Origin: Cellulomonas alba
GTDB lineage: Bacteria; Actinomycetota; Actinomycetes; Actinomycetales; Cellulomonadaceae
DNA: 64,000 nt
NCBI RefSeq assembly: GCF_030362835.1
Contig: NZ_JAUCGQ010000001.1
Location: forward strand, 248,001 to 312,000
Direction of reading: 5' to 3'
Below the pieces are notes generated by a model. The model searched no databases, was not told the DNA's origin, and saw only the letters and a program-made list of their open reading frames with translations. Position 1 is the stretch's first letter. The number at the start of each line of letters is the position of its first letter. A program made the translations under genes and the position numbers. This document shows positions 54,974 to 64,000 of the stretch, in pieces.

Positions 54974-57667
54974 TCAGGCACGCGCGAGCCGACGCGCGAC
55001 GTCGACGCGGTCGGCGGGCGCGAGGGTCGCGCGCGCCCCCAGCACGCAGACGCCGCGCTCCGCGACGGTCACGGGGTTGAGCTCGAGCGAGCGCAGCTCC
55101 GGCAGGTCGTCCGCGAGCACCGCGACCCGCGCGATGACGTCCTCGAGAGCCGCGACGTCCCGGGCGGGCAGGCCGCGGTAGCCGAACAGCCGCGGCGCCG
55201 CGCGGGCCGCGCGGACGAGCTCGGCCACGTCGACGTCCGTGAGCGGCGGCACGCCGAACGCGACGTCGCCCAGCAGGTCGGACGCGTCCCCCGAGAGCCC
55301 GAAGCTGATCAGCGGGCCGAACAGCGGGTCCTCGGCCGACCGCACGACGCACGGGATGCCGAGCGGCGCCATGGCCTGGACCTCGAGCGGAGCCTGCGCC
55401 GTGGGGTCGGCGTGGTGCGTCGCGGCGAGCGCGAGCACCTGCGCGACGTCGGCGCGCAGCTCGGCCTCGTCGGCGACGTCGAGCCGCACGCCACCCAGGT
55501 CCGCCCGGTGGCGCAGCGCGGGGACTGTCGTCTTGAGCGCCACCGGCCAGCCGATCGCGCGGGCCGCCGCCACCGCTTCATCGGCGTCGCGCACGGGCGT
55601 CGCCGGGAGCACGGTGATGCCGACGCAGGCGAGCAGCTCGGCGGTCCGGCCCGCGTCGAGCGCGAGGGCGTCGCCCGTCGAGCCGGTGAGCCAGTCCGCG
55701 ACGAGCCGGCGCGCCGCCCGGGTGTCCGCCCCGCGCGGGTGCAGCGGCAGGCCGCGGTCCTCGGCGCGCCACCGGGCGTAGCGCGCGGCGTGCCCGAGCG
55801 CGACCGCGGCGTCCTCGGGCGTCCCGTACGCCGGGACCGTGCGCCGCCGCCCCTGGGCGTCGGTCGCCGTGAGCGCCGGCGTGATGCCCCGCAGGTCGGG
55901 CAGGCACGCCACCGTGGTGCGCCCGCTCGCCGCCGCAGCCGTGGCGACCTCCGACGCGAGCAGCGGCTCGGGACCGCCGACCGTGGGGATCCGGACGACG
56001 ACGGCGACGTCGGCCTCGGGGTCCGCGTACAGCTCGGCGACGGCCTCGCGCACGCGCGCGTGCGAGGCGTCCTCCGCGAGGTGCACGAAGCCGCCCGCGA
56101 CGACGAGCCCCGAGGCCGCGAGCGCCTCGGCGACGAGGGCGGCGACCGAGGGCGAGCTCGCGAGGATCGCGGCCCGGCGACCCGCGGGAAGCGGCTGGTG
56201 CGCGAGCAGCTCCGCGACGTCGAGCAGCTGGTGCGTGTTCTCGACGCGGACGACCCCCGACTGGCGCAGCACCTCGTCGAGGGTCCGTGGCGGCGCGTGG
56301 GTCGCGCGCACGGCGTGGCCCGGAGGCACGACCTGGCCGGACCGTCCGGCGGTCAGCACGACGACCGGCTTGGTCGAGGCGAGCCGCCGCGCGACGCGCG
56401 TGAACTTGCGCGGGTTGCCGATCGACTCGAGGTAGAGGCCGACCACCTCGGTGCGGTCGTCGTCGGCCCAGAACTGCATGAGGTCGTTGCCGGACACGTC
56501 CGCGCGGTGGCCGGCCGAGACGAACCCGGACAGCCCGAGACCCCTCCGCTCGACCGCGCCGAGCAGGGTGACCGCGAGCGGCGCCGACTGGCAGAACAGC
56601 CCGATCGGCCCGGCCTGCGGCGCGACGCGCGACAGCGAGGCGTTGAGCGTCGCGCCGTCGGGCGCCGGCGCCACGATGCCGAACGACGCCGGGCCGACGA
56701 TGCGCATGCCCGCGCCGTGCGCCGCGCGCAGGACGGCCCGCTGCCGCGCGAGCCCCTCGGCACCGTGCTCCGCGAAGCCGCCCGAGAGCAGCACCACGCC
56801 GTGCACGCCGAGCGGCGCGAGCGCACGCACGAGCTCGAGCGCGCGCTCTTCGGGAACCGCGACGACCGCGAGGTCGACCGGCGCGGGGACGTCCGCGAGC
56901 AGGCTCGCCGAGGGCACCCCCGCCACGCCGACCGCGTGCACGACGAGCGTCGCGTCCCCGGCCACGAGATGCGTGTACGCCGCAGCGGCCGCCCGTCCGG
57001 GCAGCGAGTCCGCCGCCGCGGGTCCGGGCCCGACCACCACCACGGACCGCGCCCGCAGCAGGCCGCCCATCGACCGGGCCTCGGCGCGGTGCTCGCGGTC
57101 GGCCACGACGGCCAGCGACCGGTCGGTCGGGTCGATGTCGAAGCCCACCTGGACCACGCCGTCCTCGGTGCGCGAGACGACCTCGTAGCCGGCGTCGCGG
57201 AACACCGCGATCATCCGCCCGTTCTGCGGGAGCACCTCGGCGACGAACCGGCGCACGCCCCGCTCGCGCGCCGCGGCGGCGAGGTGCTCGAGCAGCACGG
57301 AGCCGAGCCCCCGGCCCTGGTGCGCGTCCGAGATGTTGAAGGCGACCTCGGCCTCGTCGGGCGACACGCGGTCGTACCGCGCGACACCGATGATCCGCTC
57401 GTCCTCCCCCTGCACGGCGACCAGCGCGGCGCGGTCGTCGTGGTCGACCGTCACGAGTCGCTGCAGGTCGCGCTCCGGGAGGCGCTCGAGGGGGGCGAAG
57501 AACCGCAGGTAGGTCGAGCGCTCCGACTGGCCGACGTGGAACGCCTGCAGGGCGTCGGCGTCCGACGGGCGGATCGGCCGCAGGTGGGTGGTGCTCCCGT
57601 CGTGCAGCACGACGTCGGCCTCCCACGCCGCGGGGTAGCCCGGGGCGACACCGGCGTCGCTCGTCAT
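54974..57667 (-). CDS. Pat-like protein acetyltransferase (GNAT + NDP-forming acyl-CoA synthetase)
   Basis: The 897-residue protein has an N-terminal GNAT domain (about 20-170; acetyl-CoA motif HQGRGLGSVLLEHLA), followed by a CoA-binding/succinyl-CoA ligase-like region (about 200-640; RSVVVVGPG, GLFCQSAPLAVTLLG, FVSAGHRADVSGNDLMQFW) and an ATP-grasp domain (about 670-890; GWPVALKTTVPALRHRADLGGVRLDV). In E. coli PatZ/Pka the GNAT domain is C-terminal; this N-terminal order is the one seen in Streptomyces. Such enzymes acetylate lysines, for example of acetyl-CoA synthetase. A leaderless promoter supports the ATG at 57667. Confidence 0.88.
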   Translation of the reverse strand: MTSDAGVAPGYPAAWEADVVLHDGSTTHLRPIRPSDADALQAFHVGQSERSTYLRFFAPLERLPERDLQRLVTVDHDDRAALVAVQGEDERIIGVARYDRVSPDEAEVAFNISDAHQGRGLGSVLLEHLAAAARERGVRRFVAEVLPQNGRMIAVFRDAGYEVVSRTEDGVVQVGFDIDPTDRSLAVVADREHRAEARSMGGLLRARSVVVVGPGPAAADSLPGRAAAAAYTHLVAGDATLVVHAVGVAGVPSASLLADVPAPVDLAVVAVPEERALELVRALAPLGVHGVVLLSGGFAEHGAEGLARQRAVLRAAHGAGMRIVGPASFGIVAPAPDGATLNASLSRVAPQAGPIGLFCQSAPLAVTLLGAVERRGLGLSGFVSAGHRADVSGNDLMQFWADDDRTEVVGLYLESIGNPRKFTRVARRLASTKPVVVLTAGRSGQVVPPGHAVRATHAPPRTLDEVLRQSGVVRVENTHQLLDVAELLAHQPLPAGRRAAILASSPSVAALVAEALAASGLVVAGGFVHLAEDASHARVREAVAELYADPEADVAVVVRIPTVGGPEPLLASEVATAAAASGRTTVACLPDLRGITPALTATDAQGRRRTVPAYGTPEDAAVALGHAARYARWRAEDRGLPLHPRGADTRAARRLVADWLTGSTGDALALDAGRTAELLACVGITVLPATPVRDADEAVAAARAIGWPVALKTTVPALRHRADLGGVRLDVADEAELRADVAQVLALAATHHADPTAQAPLEVQAMAPLGIPCVVRSAEDPLFGPLISFGLSGDASDLLGDVAFGVPPLTDVDVAELVRAARAAPRLFGYRGLPARDVAALEDVIARVAVLADDLPELRSLELNPVTVAERGVCVLGARATLAPADRVDVARRLARA

Positions 57668-57674
57668 GCCGGTC

Positions 57675-57680
57675 AACCTA
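57675..57680 (-). promoter_or_regulatory. Leaderless promoter of the Pat-like gene
   Basis: TAGGTT on the minus strand fits TANNNT and ends 7 nt before the ATG at 57667. In the same 134-nt divergent gap, GAGAAT at 57758-57763 is a possible -10 for parC, whose GAGGAG ribosome binding site lies at about 57786. Confidence 0.5.
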
Positions 57681-57801
57681 GTCGCGGCCGCGCCCCGCGG
57701 CTCACGTGGCGGCGTCCGGCCCCGCGTGCCGCGCACGGGCCACGGCCGACGGCACGCGAGAATGGGGCCGCACCACCGCCGCACCGAGGAGAGCACCCCG
57801 C

Positions 57802-60273
57802 ATGGCGCGTCGCCCCGCGACCCCGAACCTCCCGCCCGAGGACCTCGTCGAGAAGATCGTCGACATCGACGTCGCCACCGAGATGGAGGGCTCGTACCTC
57901 GAGTACGCGTACTCGGTCATCTACAGCCGCGCGCTGCCCGACGCGCGCGACGGACTCAAGCCCGTGCAGCGCCGCATCCTCTTCCAGATGTCGGAGATGG
58001 GGCTGCGCCCCGACCGGCCGTACGTGAAGTCGGCGCGCGTCGTCGGCGAGGTCATGGGCAAGCTCCACCCGCACGGCGACGCGGCGATCTACGACGCGAT
58101 GGTGCGCCTCGCGCAGCCGTTCAGCCTGCGCCTGCCGCTCGTGGACGGCCACGGCAACTTCGGCTCGCTCGACGACGGTCCCGCGGCACCGCGGTACACC
58201 GAGGCCCGCATGGCGCCCGCGTCGCTCGCCATGACGGCGAACCTCGACGAGGACACCGTCGACTTCGTGCCGAACTACGACAACCAGCTGACGCAGCCCG
58301 AGGTGCTGCCCGCCGCGATCCCGAACCTCCTGGTCAACGGCGCAGCCGGCATCGCGGTCGGCATGGCCACCAACATGGCGCCGCACAACCTCGTCGAGGT
58401 CGTCGCGGCCGCGCGGCACCTCGTCATGCACCCCGAGGCGACCCTCGAGGACCTCATGCGGTTCGTCCCGGGCCCGGACCTGCCGACGGGCGGCAAGATC
58501 GTCGGCCTCGACGGCGTCCGCGACGCGTACCGGACCGGCCGGGGTGCGTTCCGCACGCGCGCCACCGCGCGCATCGAGAACGTCACGCCCAAGCGGCGCG
58601 GGATCGTCGTCACGGAGCTGCCCTACATGGTCGGGCCCGAGAAGGTCATCGAGAAGATCAAGGAGGGCGTGCAGTCCCGCAAGCTCTCCGGGATCTCGGG
58701 CGCGACCGACCTGACGGACCACCAGCACGGCCTGCGCCTCGTCATCGAGGTCAAGACGGGCTTCGACCCCGAGGCCGTGCTCGAGCAGCTCTACCGCACG
58801 ACGCCGCTCGAGGACTCGTTCTCGATCAACAACGTCACGCTCGTCGACGGCCAGCCGCGCACCCTCGGGCTGCGCGAGCTCCTGTCGGTCTGGGTCGAGC
58901 ACCGGATCGGCGTCGTGCGCCGCCGGTCGCGCCACCGGCTGGCCAAGCGGCGCGAGCGGCTCCACCTGGTCGAGGGCCTGCTCGTCGCGATCCTCGACAT
59001 CGACGAGGTCATCCAGGTCATCCGGTCCTCCGACGACGCCGACATCGCACGCGGGCGCCTCATGACGGTGTTCGACCTCTCGCAGGCTCAGTCGGAGTAC
59101 ATCCTCGAGCTGCGGCTGCGGCGCCTGACGAAGTTCTCGCGCCTCGAGCTCGAGCGCGAGCAGCAGCAGCTGACCGAGGAGATCGCCGAGCTCGAGGCGA
59201 TCCTCGCGGACGACCTGCGCCTGCGGACCCTCGTGTCCGACGAGATGGCGGAGGTCGCCGCCACGTACGGCACGCCGCGCCGCACGATCCTGCTCGAGTC
59301 CGCCGGCGGCTCCTCGGTGACCGGCGCGCCGGCCGCGGGGCGCTCGGCGGTCGCGCCGCTCGAGATCGCCGACACGCCGTGCTGGGCGCTGCTGTCCGGC
59401 ACCGGCCTGCTCGCCCGCACCGCGTCGGACGAGCCGCTCGTCCGCGGCGACCGCCGCGCGAAGCACGACGTCCTGGGCTCGCGCGTCGCGACGACCGCGC
59501 GCGCCGAGGTCGGCGCCGTCACGAGCCGCGGTCGCATCGTCCGCGTCTCCGTGCTCGACCTGCCTGCGCTGCCGCCGACGGACGGCGCGCCCTCGCTCTC
59601 GGGCGGCGTGCCGCTCCGCGAGGTCGTCGCGCTCGAGCCGGGTGAGCGCGTCGTCGCGCTCGCCTCGCTCACCGCCGACGCGCCGACGCTGGCGCTCGCC
59701 ACCGCGCAGGGCACGGTGAAGCGCGTCGTCTCGGGCGACGTCCCGGGCAACCGCGACGCCTGGGAGGCCATCGCCCTCAAGCCGGGCGACGAGGTCGTCG
59801 GCGCCGCGGAGGTCACGGACGACGACGAGCTGGTGCTCGTCAGCTCCGACTCGTCGCTGCTCCACTTCCCCGCGTCGGCGGTCCGTCCGCAGGGCCGCGC
59901 GGCCGGGGGCATGGCCGGCATCAAGCTCGCCGCGGGCCAGCGTGTGGTCGCGTTCGGCGCCGTCCCCACCGAGTCGGCCGCCGACGCGCAGGTCGTGACC
60001 GTCGCCGGCTCCTCCTCGGCGCTGCCTGGCACGCAGGCCGGTTCGGCCAAGGTGACGCCGTTCGAGACGTACCCCGGCAAGGGCCGCGCGACGGGCGGCG
60101 TCCGCTCGCACCGGTTCCTGCGCGGCGAGGACGCACTGATCCTGGCGTGGGTCGGCGTCGGCCCGGCGTGGGCCACCGGCTCCGCGGGTCAGCCCGTCGA
60201 GCTGCCCGCGCCCGACCCGCGTCGCGACATGTCAGGCGCCGTGCTGGCGGCACCCGTGCACGCCGTCGGCTGA
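57802..60273 (+). CDS. parC: DNA topoisomerase IV subunit A
   Basis: The 823-residue protein is a type IIA topoisomerase A subunit. The catalytic Tyr is in [12 protein letters not shown], the quinolone-determining segment is [20 protein letters not shown], and the N-terminal [27 protein letters not shown] is universal. The C-terminal domain from about residue 510 has beta-pinwheel repeats such as [17 protein letters not shown] and [19 protein letters not shown], but no GyrA-box (QRRGGKG), which supports ParC over GyrA. The parE gene at the end of the window supports the call. The enzyme decatenates replicated chromosomes. Confidence 0.92.
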   Translation: MARRPATPNLPPEDLVEKIVDIDVATEMEGSYLEYAYSVIYSRALPDARDGLKPVQRRILFQMSEMGLRPDRPYVKSARVVGEVMGKLHPHGDAAIYDAMVRLAQPFSLRLPLVDGHGNFGSLDDGPAAPRYTEARMAPASLAMTANLDEDTVDFVPNYDNQLTQPEVLPAAIPNLLVNGAAGIAVGMATNMAPHNLVEVVAAARHLVMHPEATLEDLMRFVPGPDLPTGGKIVGLDGVRDAYRTGRGAFRTRATARIENVTPKRRGIVVTELPYMVGPEKVIEKIKEGVQSRKLSGISGATDLTDHQHGLRLVIEVKTGFDPEAVLEQLYRTTPLEDSFSINNVTLVDGQPRTLGLRELLSVWVEHRIGVVRRRSRHRLAKRRERLHLVEGLLVAILDIDEVIQVIRSSDDADIARGRLMTVFDLSQAQSEYILELRLRRLTKFSRLELEREQQQLTEEIAELEAILADDLRLRTLVSDEMAEVAATYGTPRRTILLESAGGSSVTGAPAAGRSAVAPLEIADTPCWALLSGTGLLARTASDEPLVRGDRRAKHDVLGSRVATTARAEVGAVTSRGRIVRVSVLDLPALPPTDGAPSLSGGVPLREVVALEPGERVVALASLTADAPTLALATAQGTVKRVVSGDVPGNRDAWEAIALKPGDEVVGAAEVTDDDELVLVSSDSSLLHFPASAVRPQGRAAGGMAGIKLAAGQRVVAFGAVPTESAADAQVVTVAGSSSALPGTQAGSAKVTPFETYPGKGRATGGVRSHRFLRGEDALILAWVGVGPAWATGSAGQPVELPAPDPRRDMSGAVLAAPVHAVG

Positions 60274-60286
60274 CGCCGGGCCGCGC

Positions 60287-61048
60287 TCAGACCCAGGCGA
60301 GCGCGACCACGTTGTCCGGCACCGCCGGGCGCGCGGCCACGGGCGACGGCACGGCACCGGACCGCGCCCGACGCACGGACCGGTTGGCGTGCACGACGGC
60401 TGCGGCGATGAGCCCCTGCCCGACGAGGTAGGTGACCATCACCCAGACGTCCTGGCCCGGCAGGTGCCAGCCCGGCACGAACCGCTCGAGCGCGATCAGC
60501 GAGTCGCTCAGCACGAACACCGCGCCGCCGACACCCGCGACCCGCGAGACGCCCGTGGCCAGCACCGCCATCGCGACCAGGCACCCGCCGTACACCGCGA
60601 CCGGCACGAGCATCGAGCCCGCGTGCGGGGCGCACCACGCGACGAGCCCGACGAGCACCGCGCCGTACCCGACGAGAGCCACGGGCCGGCGGAACGCCAC
60701 CGACCTGCGCGCGTACGGCGCGAACGCGACCACGTACGAGACCTGCGCGAGCAGGAAGCACCCGACCATCGCGAGGAACGCGGCGTCGCCGTCGAGCAGC
60801 GCCGGCAGGCTGTCCCCCAGCCACGACGCCCCGAGCGCCCCCAGCGTCCAGCGCACGAGGTGCCCCCGGGGCCAGCGCGTCGCGCTCACGACGAACGCGG
60901 CGAGCGCGGGCATCAGGAGCGCCTGCGAGACGTCGGCGACCGTGGCGGCGCTCGCGACGAGCGCACCGACGTGCACCAGGCTGACGAGCAGGAACGCGGC
61001 CGCCCAGCCGCGCGCGACGACGGACAGCTCGAACGGGGCACGCCCCAC
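60287..61048 (-). CDS. Lysoplasmalogenase (YhhN/TMEM86 family)
   Basis: The 253-residue integral membrane protein has about eight helices and the YhhN signatures GALGASWLGDSLPALL with its Asp, FLLAQVSYVVAFAPYAR, and GAVFVLSDSLIALERF with S-D. The family hydrolyses the vinyl ether bond of lysoplasmalogens in animals; bacterial members are poorly known. I chose the GTG at 61048 (GRAPFELSVVARGW) because GGGAGG lies 6 nt before it; the open frame extends upstream without support. It converges on parC with 13 nt between stops. Confidence 0.8.
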   Translation of the reverse strand: MGRAPFELSVVARGWAAAFLLVSLVHVGALVASAATVADVSQALLMPALAAFVVSATRWPRGHLVRWTLGALGASWLGDSLPALLDGDAAFLAMVGCFLLAQVSYVVAFAPYARRSVAFRRPVALVGYGAVLVGLVAWCAPHAGSMLVPVAVYGGCLVAMAVLATGVSRVAGVGGAVFVLSDSLIALERFVPGWHLPGQDVWVMVTYLVGQGLIAAAVVHANRSVRRARSGAVPSPVAARPAVPDNVVALAWV

Positions 61049-61188
61049 AGCGACCTCCCTGGACGCCGGACACCGTCGTCCGGCGGACGTGCCGGACCTC
61101 GTCGTCCGGCGACCGCGACACCGGGCCACCGCCCGGGCGCAGCGATGCTAACGCTCCGCGCGGCGGCCGCCGCGCACGGCTGCGCGTG

Positions 61189-62214
61189 TCAGACGTCCAG
61201 CACCCACATCGCCGAGCTGCTGGTCCGCGCGTAGCCGAGTCCCTCGTACAGGCCGAACGCGCCGGTCGGGTTCTCGGTGTCGACGCCCAGCTCGGCGGCC
61301 TGCATGCCGTCGGCCCGGTAGCGGCGCATCGCGTCCACGAGCAGCGCGCGTGCGACGCCGCGGTGTCGCCATGCCCGCCGCACCCCGAGCGTGCCGGTGT
61401 ACCCGGCCGGGATCCCGGTCAGCGCCCAGTCCTCCTCGTACCGGTGCGAGAGCTGGTAGCCGATCACGTCGTCGGTCGCCTCGTCGACGACGACCGCGCT
61501 CCACGCCGGGACGAACGTGCCCCGACCGGACCGCCACTGCTCGGGCGTGCGCGGCTCGCTGCCCGTGTGGTCGGCGAACGCCTCGTTGTGGGCGAGCCGG
61601 GCCTGCTCGTCCCGCTCGGGCGTCCACGTCTCGAGGCGCAGACCACGAGGGAGCGCGGCCGCCGGCAGGTCGCCGTCGAGCATGCGACTCATGTGCGCGT
61701 CGAACCGGACGGCGACGAACCCCGCGTGCCGGAGCAGCGCGACGGTCGCGGCGGCCGAGTCGTCGATGTGCTCGACGATCCGAGCCGGCCCGGTGGTCCC
61801 CGACTCGACGAGCACCTGCCGTGCCCGCCCGAGCGCCCAGCCGAGCAGCTCCCGCCCCACGCCGCGCCCGCGCCACGAGGGGTCCACGCCCGCCCAGACG
61901 AACGCGCGCGTGACGGCGACGTCGCCCGGCGAACGGTTCACCAGGGCGAAGGCACGCGGCGTCCCGTCGGGGTCGAGGCCGACGAGGTCGTCCGCCGCGG
62001 CGTCGTGCCACGGCACGCCGAGGTGCTCGGTGAGCTCGGCGTCCGACGTGCGGAACGGCGAGCCGTCACCCTCCTCGACGCGCCGCAGCAGGGCCCCGAG
62101 CGAGGCGGGTGGCACGTCGGCCCCGGGGCGCCAGGCGAGGCCCAGCGCGGAGTCGGGCAGGCGCGGGCGGTCAGGGGCGGCGGCGCGCAGGGCGATAGGT
62201 CCGAGGTCGGTCAC
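61189..62214 (-). CDS. Tandem GNAT acetyltransferase
   Basis: The 341-residue protein contains two GNAT domains. The first (about 50-175) has WAGVDPSWRGRGVGRELLGWAL, the second (about 190-341) has TLGVRRAWRHRGVARALLVDAM and ends GAFGLYEGLGYARTSS. The tandem layout is like mycothiol synthase MshD, but the motifs are too general to claim that. The GTG at 62214 is the first codon that leaves out upstream low-complexity translation. It is divergent from pcp with a 158-nt gap. Confidence 0.8.
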   Translation of the reverse strand: MTDLGPIALRAAAPDRPRLPDSALGLAWRPGADVPPASLGALLRRVEEGDGSPFRTSDAELTEHLGVPWHDAAADDLVGLDPDGTPRAFALVNRSPGDVAVTRAFVWAGVDPSWRGRGVGRELLGWALGRARQVLVESGTTGPARIVEHIDDSAAATVALLRHAGFVAVRFDAHMSRMLDGDLPAAALPRGLRLETWTPERDEQARLAHNEAFADHTGSEPRTPEQWRSGRGTFVPAWSAVVVDEATDDVIGYQLSHRYEEDWALTGIPAGYTGTLGVRRAWRHRGVARALLVDAMRRYRADGMQAAELGVDTENPTGAFGLYEGLGYARTSSSAMWVLDV

Positions 62215-62372
62215 CCGACCACCCTGACGAAGGCGCGTGCCGCAGGCCACCCCATTCCCTGCGCGCCACCCGGTTCCCGCGGCGACACCCGGCGGCGACG
62301 CCGCTGAGAGGATGGGCCGTGGACGGTCCATGCGCGGGTGGCGCCCGCGCGCCGGGTCGAGGAGGGAACGAC

Positions 62373-63020
62373 GTGAAGATCCTGGTCACCGGCTTCGACC
62401 CGTTCGCGGGCGAGCCGCTGAACCCCTCGTGGGAGGTCGCGCGGCGGCTGCCGGGCACGATCGCCGGCGCCGACGTCGTGGCGATCCAGCTCCCGACGTC
62501 GTTCCGCCGGTCGGCGTCCGCCCTGCGCTCCGCCGTCGTCGCGCACGAACCCGACGCCGTCGTGAGCCTCGGGCAGGCGGGCGGGCGGTCCGCCGTGACA
62601 CCCGAGCGCGTCGCGATCAACGTGGACGACGGCCGCATCCCCGACAACGACGGCGTGCTGCCGATCGATGAGCCGATCGCGCCGGACGGCCCGTCGGCGT
62701 ACTTCAGCACGCTCCCGGTGAAGGCGATGGTCGCCGCCATGACGGAGGCGGGTGTTCCCGCCGGGGTCTCGAACTCGGCGGGCACGTTCGTGTGCAACCA
62801 CGTCTTCTACGCCGCACGGCACCTCGTCGAGCGCGAGTTCCCGGGCACGACGGCGGGGTTCGTCCACCTGCCGTACCTGCCGTCGCAGGCGCTCGGCAGG
62901 CCGGGCACGCCGTCGCTCAGCCTCGACGCCATGGTCACGGGTCTCGAAGCGGGGCTCGCGGCGATCGTCGCGTACCACGGGCACGACGACGCACGGCTGG
63001 TCGGCGGCGCGGCCCACTGA
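62373..63020 (+). CDS. pcp: Pyroglutamyl-peptidase I
   Basis: The 215-residue cysteine peptidase removes N-terminal pyroglutamate. The catalytic triad is visible: Glu in GGRSAVTPERVAINVDD, Cys in AGTFVCNHVFYAARH and His in TAGFVHLPYLPSQ. The start KILVTGFDPFAGEPLNPSWE is diagnostic. The GTG start at 62373 has GGAGGG upstream. Length is typical. It is a cytoplasmic enzyme with no operon partner here. Confidence 0.95.
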   Translation: MKILVTGFDPFAGEPLNPSWEVARRLPGTIAGADVVAIQLPTSFRRSASALRSAVVAHEPDAVVSLGQAGGRSAVTPERVAINVDDGRIPDNDGVLPIDEPIAPDGPSAYFSTLPVKAMVAAMTEAGVPAGVSNSAGTFVCNHVFYAARHLVEREFPGTTAGFVHLPYLPSQALGRPGTPSLSLDAMVTGLEAGLAAIVAYHGHDDARLVGGAAH

Positions 63021-63027
63021 GACGCCG

Positions 63028-63065
63028 CGGTCCGCCTGAGGCGCGACATCCGCCTGGCCGGACCG
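63028..63065. terminator. Two-part hairpin between pcp and parE
   Basis: CGGTCCG (63028-63034) pairs with CGGACCG (63059-63065), and AGGCG (63039-63043) with CGCCT (63051-63055) inside it. It sits between two convergent stop codons. Confidence 0.5.
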
Positions 63066-63078
63066 TCAGAGGGACGCG

Positions 63079-64000
63079 TCAGGCGTCGATGCGGCTCCGG
63101 TCGAGCGCGTGCGCACCCGCGACGATGAAGTCCTTGCGCGGCGCGACGTCGGCACCCATGAGCAGCTCGAACGCCGCCTCCGCGCGCTCCGCGGCCTCGA
63201 CGTTCACGCGGCGCAGGGTCCGGAACCGCGGGTCCATCGTGGTCGACGCCAGCTGCTCGGCGTCCATCTCGCCGAGGCCCTTGTAGCGCTGGATGTCGTC
63301 CTTGAACCGCCGGCCCGCCTTCGTGAGCCGCGCGAGCGTCGCCGTCAGCTCGGCCTCCGAGTAGGTGTACACGTACTCGTTCTTCTTGCCGCCCCCGTTG
63401 ACGACCTCGATGCGGTGCAGCGGCGGCACGGCGGCATACACCCGGCCGGCCTCGACGAGCGGGCGCATGTACCGGAAGAACAGCGTGAGCAGCAGCGTCC
63501 GGATGTGCGCGCCGTCCACGTCGGCGTCGGTCATCAGGATGACCTTGCCGTAGCGGGCCGCGTCGAGGTCGAACGTGCGGCCCGAGCCGGCGCCGATCAC
63601 CTGGATGATCGCGGCGCACTCGGCGTTCTTGAGCATGTCGGTGACGGACGCCCGCTGGACGTTGAGGATCTTGCCGCGGATCGGCAGCAGAGCCTGGAAG
63701 TCCGAGCTGCGCGCGAGCTTCGCGGTGCCGAGGGCACTGTCGCCCTCGACGATGAACAGCTCGGACCGCTCGACGTCGTCGACGCGGCAGTCGGCGAGCT
63801 TGGACGGGAGCGACGACGTCTCGAGCGCGTTCTTGCGGCGCGAGATCTCCTTCTGCTTGCGGGCCGAGAGGCGCGCGCGCATCTCTCCGACGATCTTGTC
63901 GAGCAGCAACGAGGTCTGCGCCTTGTGATCGCGCTTGGGCGACGAGAACAGCGCCGCGAGCTCGGTGTCGACGACCTTCGCCACGATGGCGCGCACCGGC
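63079..64000 (-). CDS. parE: DNA topoisomerase IV subunit B, 3' part (5' end outside window)
   Basis: About 306 C-terminal residues are present; the reading frame is open to the window edge, so the ATPase domain lies beyond it. The TOPRIM domain shows ELFIVEGDSALGTAK and MTDADVDGAHIRTLLLTLFFRYM, and the C-terminus has QRYKGLGEMDAEQLASTTMDP. These are type IIA topoisomerase B marks. The ALGTAKLARSSDFQALLPIRGKILNVQRA segment and nearby parC favour ParE over GyrB. Four genes separate parE from parC, all of other functions. Confidence 0.92.
   Translation of the reverse strand, partial: PVRAIVAKVVDTELAALFSSPKRDHKAQTSLLLDKIVGEMRARLSARKQKEISRRKNALETSSLPSKLADCRVDDVERSELFIVEGDSALGTAKLARSSDFQALLPIRGKILNVQRASVTDMLKNAECAAIIQVIGAGSGRTFDLDAARYGKVILMTDADVDGAHIRTLLLTLFFRYMRPLVEAGRVYAAVPPLHRIEVVNGGGKKNEYVYTYSEAELTATLARLTKAGRRFKDDIQRYKGLGEMDAEQLASTTMDPRFRTLRRVNVEAAERAEAAFELLMGADVAPRKDFIVAGAHALDRSRIDA

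Noticed and set aside
61189-62214. Mycothiol synthase MshD
   Set aside because: The tandem GNAT layout fits, but many GNAT proteins share it and I see no MshD-specific signature.

Overview
The window is very high-GC DNA (roughly three quarters G+C), densely packed with genes that often overlap by 4 nt (GTGA/ATGA). It has many GTG starts and several apparently leaderless genes (TANNNT box 6-8 nt before the start codon). The gene content is actinobacterial: SepH, CeoB/CeoC, DUF3159/DUF3710/DUF3093/DUF4193-type genes, GuaB1, a mycothiol-type maleylpyruvate isomerase fold and a Pat-like acetyltransferase. Pyruvate formate-lyase plus fatty acid oxidation suggests a facultatively anaerobic member of the Micrococcales, such as a Cellulomonas relative. 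This is inference; no 16S or other marker is present. I saw no tRNA, rRNA, CRISPR, IS or prophage, and no stretch over 300 nt lacks a gene.

Layout. 1-5.5 kb: LuxR-type regulator end, RNase D-like protein, fadA-fadB. 5.5-11 kb: DinB/maleylpyruvate isomerase-like protein, pflB-pflA with a DosR-like box just upstream of the pflB promoter, acyl-lipid desaturase, cold-shock protein. 11.3-16.7 kb: a redox module (ferric reductase-like membrane flavoprotein, tethered FMN-binding protein, ApbE) beside an OmpR-type two-component system and a DUF347 membrane protein; a shared TTCTCAG half-site links them. 16.7-23.2 kb: secreted protein, dxs, guaB1, and three genes overlapping guaB1 in series (amidotransferase, CoA-type Nudix, APH-like kinase).

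23.2-30.4 kb is the least explained part. It is a tight minus-strand run of ten genes: a polyprenyl diphosphate synthase, a CrtC/AttH-like lipocalin-fold protein, an SCP2-like protein, a SAM methyltransferase, and six proteins I cannot assign. Three or four of these pair a helical N-terminus with a beta-sandwich, one has nine Cys and a His cluster, and one carries NPV repeats. It may be an isoprenoid pathway or an isoprenoid-associated protein assembly. Upstream on the same strand lie a three-gene ABC-2 exporter and a GH67-like glycosidase fused to a polytopic membrane domain. 36.4-41.8 kb: two alpha/beta hydrolases, a TetR regulator, aconitase.

41.8-64 kb is a conserved actinobacterial backbone resembling M. 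tuberculosis Rv2689c-Rv2701c and the Streptomyces parE-parC-sepH-suhB-dut region: small coiled-coil protein, rRNA uracil methyltransferase, APC permease, ceoB-ceoC, DUF3159 protein, OB-fold protein, DUF3710 protein, dut, DUF3093 and DUF4193 proteins, inositol monophosphatase, sepH, tdk, phosphodiesterase, DUF5998 protein, Pat acetyltransferase, parC, lysoplasmalogenase, tandem GNAT, pyroglutamyl peptidase, and the 3' part of parE running off the end.
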